64,000 nucleotides of DNA from Acidobacteriota bacterium (lineage in GTDB: Bacteria; Acidobacteriota; JAAYUB01). The stretch covers positions 1 through 64,000 of the forward strand of contig JAGNHB010000009.1 of the NCBI GenBank assembly GCA_018001935.1, in the 5' to 3' direction. The position numbers were made by a program, and so were the translations under genes. A model generated the notes under the pieces. That model searched no databases, had not been told where the DNA came from, and saw only the letters and a program-made list of their open reading frames with translations. Shown one piece after another: positions 43,309 to 52,297 of this stretch (position 1 is the stretch's first letter; each line of letters starts with the position of its first letter).

Positions 43309-43540
43309 GACAACCTCCTGAAAATTGAAAATGAATGGAAAATAGCAGGAAAAAACTCACCTATCGTATAACAGATTACGATCCCGTTCAAGCAAAATTT
43401 TTCAGGTCTTGCCGACCGTGCGGGCGGTGCCCCCCGAGGGGCGCAACCGCCGGCCCGCAAACACCCTGCGGCGGTTTCGCACCGTCCGGGGCGTCTCGGG
43501 ATTTGACGGCCCGCCGAAAAAATTTCCCCTCCCCCGCCCC

Positions 43541-43571
43541 AAAAAAAATCCGCCGGCCCGAGGCCGGCGGA
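43541..43571 (-). terminator. Rho-independent terminator of the M3 peptidase gene
   Basis: On the minus strand TCCGCCGGCC pairs with GGCCGGCGGA across a three-base loop and is followed by eight T. It starts 27 bases after the stop. Confidence 0.92.
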
Positions 43572-43597
43572 GAGGGTTCGGATCGGTCGAATCCGGG

Positions 43598-45757
43598 CTA
43601 TTTTGCAACCTGGCCATCGGCCGGGAGCAAGCCCCGGCGCCTGAGCAGCGGTTCCACCTTCGGCTCGGCCCCGCGGAAGCGCTTGTAGAGGGTCATGGTG
43701 TCCTCGGTGCCCAGCTTCGCCAGGATGTTGTCGCGGAACAGCCGGGCGGTGGCCCGGTCGAAGAGCCCCTTCTCCACGAAGGCCTCGTAGGCGTCCGAGT
43801 CCAGCACGCCCGCCCAGATGTAGGCGTAGTAGCCGGCCGAGTACCCTCCGCTGAAGACGTGGGCGAAGTAGGGGGTCCGGTACCGGGGCAGGATCTCCGG
43901 GATGAGGCCGATGGCGCCCATGGCCTTCGCCTCGAAAGCGTTCACCTCCACCCCCTTCGGGTCCGAAAGGGTGTGCCAGTTCATGTCGAGGACGGAGGCC
44001 GCCAGGTATTCCACGGTGGCGAAGCCCTGGTTGAAGAGCTTGCTGTTCCCCACCTTCTTCATCAGGTCCGCGGGCATCAGTTCGCCGGTCTGGTAGTGGC
44101 GGGCGTAGTGCTTGAGCAGGTCGGGCTCGAAGGCCCAGTTCTCCATGATCTGGGACGGGAGTTCCACGGCGTCCCGCGGGGTGGTGCGGGTGCGGTTGGG
44201 GCTGTCGGCGAACAGGGTGTTGAGCGCGTGCCCGAACTCGTGGAAGAAGGTCTCCACCTCGTCCAGGCTGAGGAGGGACGGGGCGTCCGCCGTGGGGCGG
44301 GTGAAGTTGCAGACAATGGTGGAGAGGGGGGGCACCCGCTTGCCGTCACGGTACCAGGCCCGGCGGAAGCTCCCGGACCAGGCGCCGCCCCGCTTTCCCG
44401 GCCGCGGGTGGAAGTCGAGGTAGAGGAGCCCCACGTGGCGGCCGTCCTCCTCCTTGACTTCGTAAACCCGGACTTCGGGGTTGTAGACGGGAACGTCCTT
44501 CAGTTCCAGGAACTGCAGGCCGTAGAGGTCCCGGCAGAGCCGGAAGACGCCCTCCCGGACGTTCTCCAGCTTGAAGTAGGGGCGCAGGGCGGTGTCGTCG
44601 AGATCGTACTTTTCCTTGCGAAGCTTCTCCGCGTAGTACCACCAGTCCCAAGAGGCCAGCTCAAAGCCCGCCTTCTCCCGGTCGGCGATGGCCTGCATCT
44701 CGGCCAGCTCGGCCTTCGCCCGGGCCAGCGCCGGGTCCCAGAGGCGCTTGAGGAAGGCATTGACCGCGTCGGGGGTCTTCGCCATGTTTTCCTCGAGGAT
44801 GAAGTGGGCGTGGGACGGGTAACCCAAAAGGTTCGCCTTCTCCTTCCGCAGCGTCACGATGCGCAGGACGGTCTCCTTGTTGTCGTGTTCGTTGCCCCGG
44901 TTGCCGCGCATGAAGTAGGCCCGGTAGAGCTGCTCCCGCAGGGCGCGGTTCGAGGCGTACTGGAGGAAGGGCGTCATGCTGGCGACCTGCACGGTGTAAA
45001 CCCACTGGCCCTCCATCCCGAGCTGTTTCGCCGTCTCGGCGCCCATGGCCTCCACCGCCGGGGGCAAACCGGCCAGGTCCTCCCGCTTCCCGATCACGAT
45101 GCGGGAGGCGTTGGTCTCCGCCAGCAGGTTGTCGCCGAACTTCACGCCCAGCAGCGAGAGCTCGCGGTTGACCTCCCGCAGGCGGGCCTTCCCGGCGTCG
45201 TCCAGGAGCGCGCCGCCCCGGACGAAGTCCTGGTAGCTGTTCTCCAGCAGGAAGCGCTCCTCCGGGTTCAGCTTCAGCTTCTCACGCTGGTCGTACACGG
45301 CCTTGACCCGCTCGAAGAGCTTCCGGTCGAGCCGGATGTTGGTGAAGTGGGCCGTCTGGATCGGGGCGGCCTCCCGGGCCACGGCCTGGAGTTCGGGGCT
45401 GGTCTCGGCGCCCTGGAGGCCGCCGAAGACCGACAGGACCTCGCCCAGGAAGACCCCCGCCCGGTCGAGGGCGGCCACGGTGTTGGTGAAGGTGGGCGCT
45501 TCCGGGTTGGCGGTGATGGCGTCGATCTCGGCCTGATGGCGCTTGATCCCCTCCAGGATGGCGGGGAGGAAGTGCGCCGTCCGGATCTGGTCGAAGGGCG
45601 GGGTGTTGAAGGGGGTCTCCCAGGCCTTGAAGAAAGGGTTGCCCGCGGCGGGCCCGGCGTCGGATGGCTTCGCGCCGGTCTGCGCAAGAAGCAGCGGGGT
45701 GGCCAGCGCCGCCAGGAGCAGCGTGGCGAGTAATCGGCTGAATCCGGATTCAGTCAT
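43598..45757 (-). CDS. M3 family oligopeptidase (Dcp-like), exported
   Basis: A 719-residue zinc metallopeptidase of the M3 family, cutting dipeptides or short fragments from peptides. A signal sequence (LLATLLLAALATPLLLAQ) points to the periplasm. The active site HEFGH starts at H506 in TFFHEFGHALN. Downstream, ELPSQIMENWAFEPDLLK carries the third zinc ligand E. The C-terminal helices (FSGGYSAGYYAYIWAG) are typical. AGGAGG lies 11 bases before the ATG at 45757; a longer frame to 45865 is not supported. It is a single-gene unit. Confidence 0.95.
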   Translation of the reverse strand: MTESGFSRLLATLLLAALATPLLLAQTGAKPSDAGPAAGNPFFKAWETPFNTPPFDQIRTAHFLPAILEGIKRHQAEIDAITANPEAPTFTNTVAALDRAGVFLGEVLSVFGGLQGAETSPELQAVAREAAPIQTAHFTNIRLDRKLFERVKAVYDQREKLKLNPEERFLLENSYQDFVRGGALLDDAGKARLREVNRELSLLGVKFGDNLLAETNASRIVIGKREDLAGLPPAVEAMGAETAKQLGMEGQWVYTVQVASMTPFLQYASNRALREQLYRAYFMRGNRGNEHDNKETVLRIVTLRKEKANLLGYPSHAHFILEENMAKTPDAVNAFLKRLWDPALARAKAELAEMQAIADREKAGFELASWDWWYYAEKLRKEKYDLDDTALRPYFKLENVREGVFRLCRDLYGLQFLELKDVPVYNPEVRVYEVKEEDGRHVGLLYLDFHPRPGKRGGAWSGSFRRAWYRDGKRVPPLSTIVCNFTRPTADAPSLLSLDEVETFFHEFGHALNTLFADSPNRTRTTPRDAVELPSQIMENWAFEPDLLKHYARHYQTGELMPADLMKKVGNSKLFNQGFATVEYLAASVLDMNWHTLSDPKGVEVNAFEAKAMGAIGLIPEILPRYRTPYFAHVFSGGYSAGYYAYIWAGVLDSDAYEAFVEKGLFDRATARLFRDNILAKLGTEDTMTLYKRFRGAEPKVEPLLRRRGLLPADGQVAK

Positions 45758-46077
45758 GACGTCGGGTTCCTCCTGTTCGAGAGTCGCAAACAACAAACGC
45801 ATTCTTACGGCTTGGGCCATGGAATGTTTCATGAGGCAATGGTGCCAGGTATTATCTAATATCAATCAAATCAATGGAACATAATAACATGCCACCTAAC
45901 CCCTTCGTTTTCCGTCAGACATAATCGAAGACGGGGCTGCAGTGGGGAGGAAACACTCCCTCACCCCCTTCATCGACTGGCCTGGTCCGGGTTTCGACAC
46001 ACCGACCGGGGATGACCCGGCGCCCCCGTCGGTCGCCTAGAGGATATCCCATTTCTATTCAAAATAGTGGGCCTCGA
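45758..46077. other. Intergenic region, AT-rich in part
   Basis: The left half (45840-45890) is AT-rich and has ATTATC on the plus strand, which reads GATAAT on the minus strand, a possible -10 for the peptidase gene. The right half is GC-rich without gene or repeat that I can name. Confidence 0.5.
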
Positions 46078-47148
46078 TCAATCCCTCAGGGTGAGTTCGC
46101 GGACGTCGATGCGCCACCGGCGGAGCAAGGCCTTCACCTCGCGGCCGGAGAGGCGCTTCCCCCGCTGGATCCCCCGCCGCGCCCGCAGGATCGGCGGGAG
46201 TTTCTTGGCGGCGCTGAGCCAGGCCCAGGCGAGGGTCTTCAGGAGCCGCCACCGGCCGTGTTCCTCCACGAAACGCCCGGAGGACCCCTTCACCCGCAGG
46301 GCGCCCCAGGAGAGCCACCAGAAGCGCCGGACCATCCAGTACGGGTTCTGCAGCAGAAGGGACAACGGGAAGTTTTTCAGGGCCAGGAAAATGCGGTTGC
46401 GCTCCACCAGCATGATCTTGAGGGGCGAGAAGCTCCCCGCCGTCATGGAGTGGAGGTGCCGGACCACCGCATCGGGGGCGTAAGTGGCCCTCCAGCCCAG
46501 GAGCCGGGCGCGCAGCCCCAGGTCGGCGTCGTCGGCGTAGGCGAAGAAGGTCTCGTCGAAGCCCCCCGTCTCCCGGACCAGGTCCCGGTGGTAGAGGGCG
46601 GCGCAGCCGTCGGGCCAGAGGATCTCCTCCTCCCGGTCGTACTGGCCCGTGTCGGGCTGTCCCGTTCCCCGGCCGCGGTTCTGGCCGTCGGGCCAGATGA
46701 GGTGACCCGCCTTGTCGATGACGCCCGGTGGGTCGGCAAAGAGGATCTTGCTCCCCACCATGCCGACCTTCCGCGCCGGGTCGCCGCGGCGGAGGAGGTT
46801 CTCCAGCCAGGCGGGCTCGGGGACGGCGTCGTTGTTGAGCAGGGCCACCCACTCGCCGCGGGCGTGACGGAAGGCGAGGTTGTTCCCCCCGCAGAAGCCG
46901 GTGTTCCGGTCCAGGAGGAAGCTCCGGAAGCCGGGGCGCTCCCCCCACGCCCGGACGAGGGTCTCCGAGCCGTCCGAGGAGCCGTTGTCCACCAGCAGCA
47001 CCTCGCGGTCGGTGACGGTCTGGGCCTGCACCGCCTCGAGGCACCGCTCCAGGAAGGCCGCCCCGTTCCAGTTGAGCACGACGACGCTCACCCGCGGCGT
47101 CGGGGCTCCGGCTGTATTGTCGGGGTTTTGCGGAGGGTGATCGGGCAT
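46078..47148 (-). CDS. Family 2 glycosyltransferase (rhamnosyltransferase-like)
   Basis: A 356-residue GT2 enzyme that would move a nucleotide-activated sugar to a surface glycan. The GT-A fold starts VSVVVLNWNGAAFLERCLEA, with VDNGSSDGS and the DxD-like LLNNDAVPE. The sequence AYADDADLGLRARLLGW follows further on. The C-terminal 100 residues are basic and contain a weakly hydrophobic stretch, suggesting membrane contact. No other surface-polysaccharide gene is adjacent. Confidence 0.92.
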   Translation of the reverse strand: MPDHPPQNPDNTAGAPTPRVSVVVLNWNGAAFLERCLEAVQAQTVTDREVLLVDNGSSDGSETLVRAWGERPGFRSFLLDRNTGFCGGNNLAFRHARGEWVALLNNDAVPEPAWLENLLRRGDPARKVGMVGSKILFADPPGVIDKAGHLIWPDGQNRGRGTGQPDTGQYDREEEILWPDGCAALYHRDLVRETGGFDETFFAYADDADLGLRARLLGWRATYAPDAVVRHLHSMTAGSFSPLKIMLVERNRIFLALKNFPLSLLLQNPYWMVRRFWWLSWGALRVKGSSGRFVEEHGRWRLLKTLAWAWLSAAKKLPPILRARRGIQRGKRLSGREVKALLRRWRIDVRELTLRD

Positions 47149-47397
47149 TTTGTCAATCCATGGTCAACCCATATCGCAGACGGCCGGGTCCGAAAACTTC
47201 CGCCGGATCCCGCGGGCGTTGCGGCATTATACCATCCCCGAAGCGCGGCCGCGAGAGTGGTGACGGCGCCGGCCCCCGGCTTCCGCATTCGTACAGGAGT
47301 GCACTGACCCGCTTCGGGGTGCCGCGCCGGCTTTTGGGAACCCGGAGCCCCGGGGCTCTCCCGTGAACGGAGCCCGATTTCAGCCCTTACCCGGGAA

Positions 47398-48636
47398 TCA
47401 ACCGCGAACGGGGGTGTTCTTCGAGAGCGGGGTGTCCACTCCACGCCAGGCGAACCAGAGGGTGCCGAGGACCCCGAACCCGAAAGCCGTCAGCAGGTTG
47501 GTTTCCGGCGAGAGGCGCCACAGCAGCGCGCCGCCAAACGCGGCCGCGGAAACGATCACGTCCCGTACGAGGTAGTACAGGCCGAACACGGCGGCCTTGC
47601 GCCCCTCGGGCGCCAGGTCCATGATCAGGGCCTTCCGGGTGGGTTCGCCGAACTCCTTGAGGCCTCTCAGCACGAAGGCAAAGATCAGCGGGGAGAGGGA
47701 CCGGGAGTGGAGGAGGACCAGGGGAAAGGCGGTGAAGAAAACGAACGTGATCAGGACGAAGGGTTTCTTCCCGAACCGGTCGGCCAGCCAGGCCACGGGG
47801 AGATAGACCAGGACGGCGGTCAGGTTCTCCAGGGCCGAGAGCCCGCCGAACACCAGTTCCGAAACGGGGTGTTGGACGGTCCGCGTCGCCCACACCACGA
47901 CGAAGGCGTCCGGGATACGCTCGCAGAAGCGGATCAGGATGTCGGACAGGAGCAGGTGGCGCAGGCCCGCGGGCACCTCCGCCCAGACCCGCCAGGGGCG
48001 AAGCTCGGCCCGGCCCGCCGTCTCCCGGACGTCCTCGATCAGGGCCTGCTGCAGCACCGCGGCGGCCGCGGCCAGGAGCAGCGCGATGACGAAGGCGGCG
48101 CGCAGGCCCCCGCTCACGCCCCAGGCGGCGATGCAGGCCCCGCCCACCACCGGCCCCGTCATTTTCGGCACCCGGCGCACGAGAGCCAGCAGGGAGACGC
48201 CCAGCGTCCGCCGGTTGGCGGGGAAAGACCGGGCGACCAGGTCCATGGTGGCGGGCAGCGAGATGGCGGACCAGGAGATGAAGAGGGCCGCGCCGAGGAG
48301 CACCGCCCACCAGGTCGGGACGAGGATGACGATCAGGTAGCCGGCGGCGCTCGCCCCGTTGAACACCAGCAGGGCGCGCTTGGCGCCGAGCCGGTCGCTC
48401 AGGTAGCCGCCGGGGAAGGAGTAGAGCGCGGAGAGCAGGTCGTCCATGCCCGCCAGGAGGCCGATGGCCGCGACGGCCGTGGCGGCGGTGGTCAGTTCCT
48501 GGAGGTACAGCGGCAGGAAGCGCTCGGCCAGGTGCTCCCCCATGCCCACCAGCACCACCATGCCCAGTATCCCGGACATCCCGCGCTTCGGGCGCCGGGG
48601 TGATTCCGCGGGATCGTCGACGGCGCGGTGTGCCAT
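47398..48636 (-). CDS. MFS transporter
   Basis: A 412-residue protein with about 12 membrane helices. The motif PGGYLSDRLGAKR follows helix 2 and VAWLADRFGKKP is its counterpart in the second half, both typical of the superfamily. The second helix region starts GMVVLVGMGEHLAERFLPLY. Substrate is unknown; drug or metabolite efflux is possible. GAGGA precedes the ATG at 48636. Confidence 0.88.
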   Translation of the reverse strand: MAHRAVDDPAESPRRPKRGMSGILGMVVLVGMGEHLAERFLPLYLQELTTAATAVAAIGLLAGMDDLLSALYSFPGGYLSDRLGAKRALLVFNGASAAGYLIVILVPTWWAVLLGAALFISWSAISLPATMDLVARSFPANRRTLGVSLLALVRRVPKMTGPVVGGACIAAWGVSGGLRAAFVIALLLAAAAAVLQQALIEDVRETAGRAELRPWRVWAEVPAGLRHLLLSDILIRFCERIPDAFVVVWATRTVQHPVSELVFGGLSALENLTAVLVYLPVAWLADRFGKKPFVLITFVFFTAFPLVLLHSRSLSPLIFAFVLRGLKEFGEPTRKALIMDLAPEGRKAAVFGLYYLVRDVIVSAAAFGGALLWRLSPETNLLTAFGFGVLGTLWFAWRGVDTPLSKNTPVRG

Positions 48637-48925
48637 GGGTTCTGTCCTCTTCCGGTTGTATTTCAGGCGCGTCGATTTTTTCAGGCGGATGGCCGACCCG
48701 AGTTTAAACAGCCTCTGGCGCCTTGTCAAGGTTTCGGGAACATGCTATATCCTCTCTCGGGTCGGCGTTGAGGGTGACGAGTTGGGCAACGTCGCCGCAC
48801 CTTGCTTTCCCGGGAAACTCCGCGGGGGTCCGGGCGCCGGAAAGCTGAGCGCACGTCTCACCGGCGAAGCGGCTCGCTGTTGGGATCCCGCCGACCCGGC
48901 GTCGTAGCGCGTCGCCGCCCGGACT

Positions 48926-48966
48926 CTTCGTGTGGTTCGTGGTGATAATCTGGTTTGTCCGGATCG
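48926..48966 (-). repeat. Family A repeat overlapping a gene start
   Basis: Read on the minus strand it is CCGGACAAACCAGATTATC then ACCACGAACCACACGAAG, like 849-946. The M20 peptidase frame is open through it. Confidence 0.65.
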
Positions 48967-50180
48967 GGGAGTTCACTGTAGACGAGCAGAAATTGCTGGA
49001 AACCCTCGCGGAACGAAAGGCCGAGATGGCGGAGCGCCTCTGCGAGCTCGTGGCCATCCCTACGGCTAACCCTCCGGGACAGGCCTGTCGGGAGTGCGTC
49101 GGGTATCTCTCGGAACTGCTGACGTCCTGGGGGATCGAGCACCAAGTCCTCGACGGGCCCGGGGGCGGTGGTGAGCGTCCCTCCATCGTGGGCCGGTGCG
49201 GGGAGGGCGCGTCCGCCCTCCATTTCCACGGCCACTACGACGTGGTCCCGGCCGCTTCCCCGGACCAGTTCCGTCCCCGCCGCGAGGGGGACCGGGTCTT
49301 CGGGCGCGGCAGCGCGGACATGAAGGGGGGCCTCCTGGCCATGCTCTTCGCCCTCCGGGCGGTGCGGGACGCGGGCATCCGCCCGGGGACGGCCCTGACC
49401 TTCTCCCTCGTCCCCGACGAGGAAACGGGGGGCGAGGCCGGCACGGCACACCTGTTCCGGATCGGGGCCCTGCCGCCGATGCCCCTGTCGGGGATGATCA
49501 TGCCGGAGCCCACCGGCGGCGCCGTCTGGCACGCCAGCAAAGGCGCGCTGACGTATGAAATCCTCACCCGGGGGACCTTCGCCCACGTGGGGCTGGCCCA
49601 CCGGGGGGACAACGCCTTCGAGCACCTGGTGGCGCTGGCCGCCGACTTCCTGGAACTGAAGAAGGTCGTCGATGCCCGCCGCACGGCGCTGTCGGTCCTT
49701 CCGCCCGGGGCCGACCGGTCGGTCCTGCTTCTCGGGGGCCAATGCGGGAGCGGGAGCAATTTCAACGTCGTGCCCGACCGGGCCTTCTTCACCCTCGACC
49801 GGCGTTTCAACCCCGAGGAGTTGCCGGTTTCGGTCCGGGCGGAGATCGAGGCGGTCCTCCACCGCCATCGTCAGCGGGGGGGCGTCGTGGAAAGCCGGGT
49901 CACCCAGGAAGCGGAAGCCGCCGTGTCCGACCCGCGCAGCCCGGCGGGTGAAGCGCTGTCGCAGGCGATCCGCAACGTGACGGGGACGGCGCCCCCCTTC
50001 CGGCTCTGCCCCGGGGTCTGCGAGATCCGGTTCTTCGCCCGGGTGGGGGTCCCGGCCTTCGCCTACGGCCCGGGCCGCCTCGAGGACGCCCACAGCCCCG
50101 ACGAGCACGTGGAACTGGCCGACCTCGTGACATGCGCGAAAGTCTACGTCCAGGCCGCGGTCCGGATGAGTCCTCCATGA
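48930..50180 (+). CDS. M20 family metallopeptidase (ArgE/DapE/CPG2-like)
   Basis: A cytoplasmic deacylase or peptidase with up to 416 residues. Zinc-site motifs are HFHGHYDVVPA, GRGSADMKGG and VPDEETGGEAG, and SPDEHVELADL gives the last histidine. The dimerisation domain lies between about residues 190 and 300. The start is doubtful. The listed GTG lies in family A repeat DNA and adds the odd sequence MWFVVIIWFV. The homologous part begins near VDEQKLLETLAERK, where no usual start with ribosome-binding site is found. Substrate cannot be given. Confidence 0.88.
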   Translation: MWFVVIIWFVRIGEFTVDEQKLLETLAERKAEMAERLCELVAIPTANPPGQACRECVGYLSELLTSWGIEHQVLDGPGGGGERPSIVGRCGEGASALHFHGHYDVVPAASPDQFRPRREGDRVFGRGSADMKGGLLAMLFALRAVRDAGIRPGTALTFSLVPDEETGGEAGTAHLFRIGALPPMPLSGMIMPEPTGGAVWHASKGALTYEILTRGTFAHVGLAHRGDNAFEHLVALAADFLELKKVVDARRTALSVLPPGADRSVLLLGGQCGSGSNFNVVPDRAFFTLDRRFNPEELPVSVRAEIEAVLHRHRQRGGVVESRVTQEAEAAVSDPRSPAGEALSQAIRNVTGTAPPFRLCPGVCEIRFFARVGVPAFAYGPGRLEDAHSPDEHVELADLVTCAKVYVQAAVRMSPP

Positions 50181-50290
50181 AGACTGCAGTGAGTCGCCGG
50201 ACGGACGCTCCGCCGTGGCGCAAGCTTCAGCTTGCGCGGGTGAATCCCATTGATGGGCCGCACGCAAGCTGAAACTTTCGCCACCCCTTC

Positions 50291-50385
50291 TGGAGTGCGG
50301 CGCGAAGGCCCCCGAAGCGCCGCTTTCGAACAAGCCGACAGAAAGGCGCGCAGGCTTCCGAAGCGCCGTCGCGAATTCGTGCTCC
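50291..50385 (+). repeat. Dispersed GC repeat family K
   Basis: GGAGTGCGGCGCGAAGGCC then GAAGCGCCGCTTTCGAA is repeated in altered form at 50347-50369 (GCGCGCAGGCTTCCGAAGCG). It is related to 9972-10008 and 63918-63985. Confidence 0.6.
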
Positions 50386-50443
50386 CTGTCCGCGAAAACT
50401 TGGCACCCATTGCATTCTCTGTTTGTTCACCAACCTGTGAGGT

Positions 50444-50935
50444 TCAAGATCCAGCCAGAGGATTTGAACTCCCGACAACGCGGTCTCGAAAATCAGACCA
50501 TTCAGCGAAATCAACTTCGAGCAATGAAGCGAGATGTTCCGCGGATGTACAGAGAACTGGGTGTGAAACGGCACCAATCGGGAGTTCCTTCAACTGGAGA
50601 TCGCTGACAAGAATCGCCAGGGGATTGGACTCGGTGTCACGGCCCTGCGCGTTGAATATGACCATGTCTCCAGCCTCTGCCATATCAAAGATGAAGGCAA
50701 ACAAATATGCTGAGAAACTCCGGATATGGAAGGCACAGCCAGTGAAAAAATCGTTCGTCTCGAGACCCTTGGCTACAATCTCGACAGAGCAGCCATCGGG
50801 GAAAAAGAGATGATATATGCCATACTTGCCACCGGGCAAATCACATCTTTCCCGTAATAAGGGCAGTACTTTAGTTCTGTCGACTTGAGCAGACTCACCA
50901 GCCTTAAATCGTTCAAGAAACAGGTCGAAGCTCAT
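50444..50935 (-). CDS. Orphan protein of lower GC, immunity-protein-like
   Basis: A 163-residue soluble protein starting MSFDLFLERFKAGESAQVD, a style seen in small bacterial proteins annotated as hypothetical or immunity-like. No motif gives a function. The gene is visibly richer in A and T than its neighbours, stands alone between repeats and the tRNA, and has a weak ribosome-binding site. Recent acquisition is likely. A longer frame up to 51037 exists but its first 34 residues look noncoding. Confidence 0.55.
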   Translation of the reverse strand: MSFDLFLERFKAGESAQVDRTKVLPLLRERCDLPGGKYGIYHLFFPDGCSVEIVAKGLETNDFFTGCAFHIRSFSAYLFAFIFDMAEAGDMVIFNAQGRDTESNPLAILVSDLQLKELPIGAVSHPVLCTSAEHLASLLEVDFAEWSDFRDRVVGSSNPLAGS

Positions 50936-51097
50936 AGGGAACTCTGCCTGATAAGATATTTGCTTTCTTACTATAACACATGATTTGTCAAGGGAAGCGG
51001 GATTGTTCGGCTTGTCGGAGATCCCGGCCATTTCCACCGGAAGCGGATCTTTGCCGGATTTACAATGAAATTAATGTCGATCAGTGAAATTAGTGGT

Positions 51098-51132
51098 TAA
51101 AAAAAAGGCCTTGCAGATGGCAGCAAGGCCTT
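51098..51132 (-). terminator. Rho-independent terminator after tRNA-Gly
   Basis: On the minus strand AAGGCCTTGC pairs with GCAAGGCCTT across eight bases and is followed by a run of T. It lies just past the tRNA 3' end and ends the rpsT-tRNA unit. Confidence 0.9.
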
Positions 51133-51138
51133 TGGAAT

Positions 51139-51214
51139 TGGAGCGGGAAACGGGATTCGAACCCGCGACCCACGGCTTGGGAAGCCGTTGCTCTACCAGC
51201 TGAGCTATTCCCGC
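51139..51214 (-). tRNA. tRNA-Gly (CCC)
   Basis: The minus strand gives acceptor GCGGGAA/TTCCCGC, D arm with AGCTCAGCTGGTAGAGC, anticodon stem ACGGC/GCCGT with loop TTCCCAA (anticodon CCC), and T arm GCGGGTTCGAATCCCG. Discriminator T and CCA are encoded. The 5' seven-base acceptor strand and the next three bases overlap the end of rpsT. Confidence 0.95.
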
Positions 51215-51474
51215 TCGGTTTTCTTGGCGGCCACGGTCAGGCGGGACTTGGTGCGGTCCGCCGCGTTGCGGTGCAGGACGCCCTTCGTCACGCTCTTGTC
51301 GATGACCGAGAAGGCCTGGGGCAGCATCTTCTGGGCTTCTTCCAGCTTGTTGTCGTCGATCAGGGCCCGGACCTTCTTCACGGCCGTGCGCATGGTGCTC
51401 TTGGTGTGCCGGTTGCGCTCGGTGTGGACCTTGGTCTGCCGGATGCTTTTCAGTGCCGCTTTATGATGAGCCAT
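51205..51474 (-). CDS. rpsT: 30S ribosomal protein S20
   Basis: An 89-residue ribosomal protein that binds 16S rRNA early in assembly. The sequence MAHHKAALKSIRQTKVHTER and the end NAADRTKSRLTVAAKK are typical. The ATG at 51474 is chosen because MAHHK matches the family; ten upstream codons in frame are noncoding. The last codons (CGG GAA TAG) are made of tRNA-Gly bases, so mRNA processing at the tRNA 5' end would remove the stop codon. Confidence 0.95.
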   Translation of the reverse strand: MAHHKAALKSIRQTKVHTERNRHTKSTMRTAVKKVRALIDDNKLEEAQKMLPQAFSVIDKSVTKGVLHRNAADRTKSRLTVAAKKTERE

Positions 51475-51967
51475 CGCTGTCGTCTCTCCTTCCCAAAATT
51501 GCAACCGCCAATTTTAAGGATGAAATTCGAGATGTCAACCCTTTTTTTACCCCCGGAAAAGCACAGCGTGGAATTTCCCGCGAAATGCACGAATCACGCG
51601 AATGGGATGAACGCTTCGGCCTGGGGTAACGCGGGGGGGGTGGAACGAGGCGGACCAGCGGCATACGGGACAGGCGCCCGGGGCCGGACGCGGGCGCAAG
51701 GACACTCCCGCCAGGGGCTGAACCGTGACGGGCGCCTGCACCGCGGCGGCGCGTCAAGGGTACCGGGTCCGGACCGCCGTTCTGCGGCTGAGCACGTCTC
51801 CCGGCCGGCCACCCGGGCCTTGCAACCCAGGCTTGATCCGAATCGCCCGCCCCGCGGGCTCTCCTGGGCACCGCAGGATGGCCAAGATCAGGCGCGCAGT
51901 CTGCAGCCTGTCTCTCCGCCCGGCTTTCCCGCGCCGGCCGGGACTGATTCCATCTCCTTGCTTTCCC

Positions 51968-52031
51968 GAGCCGGCTGAAGCCGGCGCCACCACCCGGCTT
52001 TTTCACGCCGGCTGAAGCCGGCGCCACCACT
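51968..52031 (+). repeat. Hairpin repeat family L, two copies
   Basis: GCCGGCTGAAGCCGGCGCC followed by ACCAC occurs twice (about 51971 and 52009). Each folds as GCCGGC/GCCGGC around TGAA. This kind of short hairpin is widespread in bacterial intergenic DNA. Confidence 0.75.
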
Positions 52032-52054
52032 TTGATTTAGCGGAAAAATTTTTA

Positions 52055-52082
52055 TTGACAGGACGGTTCATTCTGTTAAAAT
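52055..52082 (+). promoter_or_regulatory. Strong sigma-70-type promoter of the rplM cluster
   Basis: A perfect -35 TTGACA (52055-52060), 16-base spacer and -10 TAAAAT (52077-52082), with TG one base before the -10. It is the best promoter match in the window. The leader to the rplM ATG is about 210 bases and could host autoregulation. Confidence 0.8.
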
Positions 52083-52297
52083 GCCACTCCGCCGCGAGCC
52101 GTCCCGGATCGGACGCGGCGACCCGAGGATGAGCAGATCCCGCGAGCACGCGAAATTTCGGTCCTTCTTCCACAGGGGGATCGACGGAATCCGGGCGATT
52201 GGAAGAAAACTTTTCCATTTTTCGTCACGCGACGCAATCCTGCCAACCTCTACGACCGCGGCCGCGGCCGCGACGCAAATCCGTTACGGAGTACACC

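Larger units (their letters stand above)
51475..52297. other. Long intergenic region before the ribosomal-protein cluster
   Basis: It holds a single family C-like stretch (51576-51602), about 350 bases of GC-rich DNA without a convincing gene, two hairpin repeats (51968-52031), a strong promoter (52055-52082) and an untranslated leader of about 210 bases. Open frames here have proline/arginine-rich shadow composition. Confidence 0.65.

Noticed and set aside
51475-52030. Protein gene on the minus strand before the rplM cluster
   Set aside because: Pro/Arg/Gly-rich translation, no ribosome-binding site, and the sequence includes intergenic hairpin repeats.
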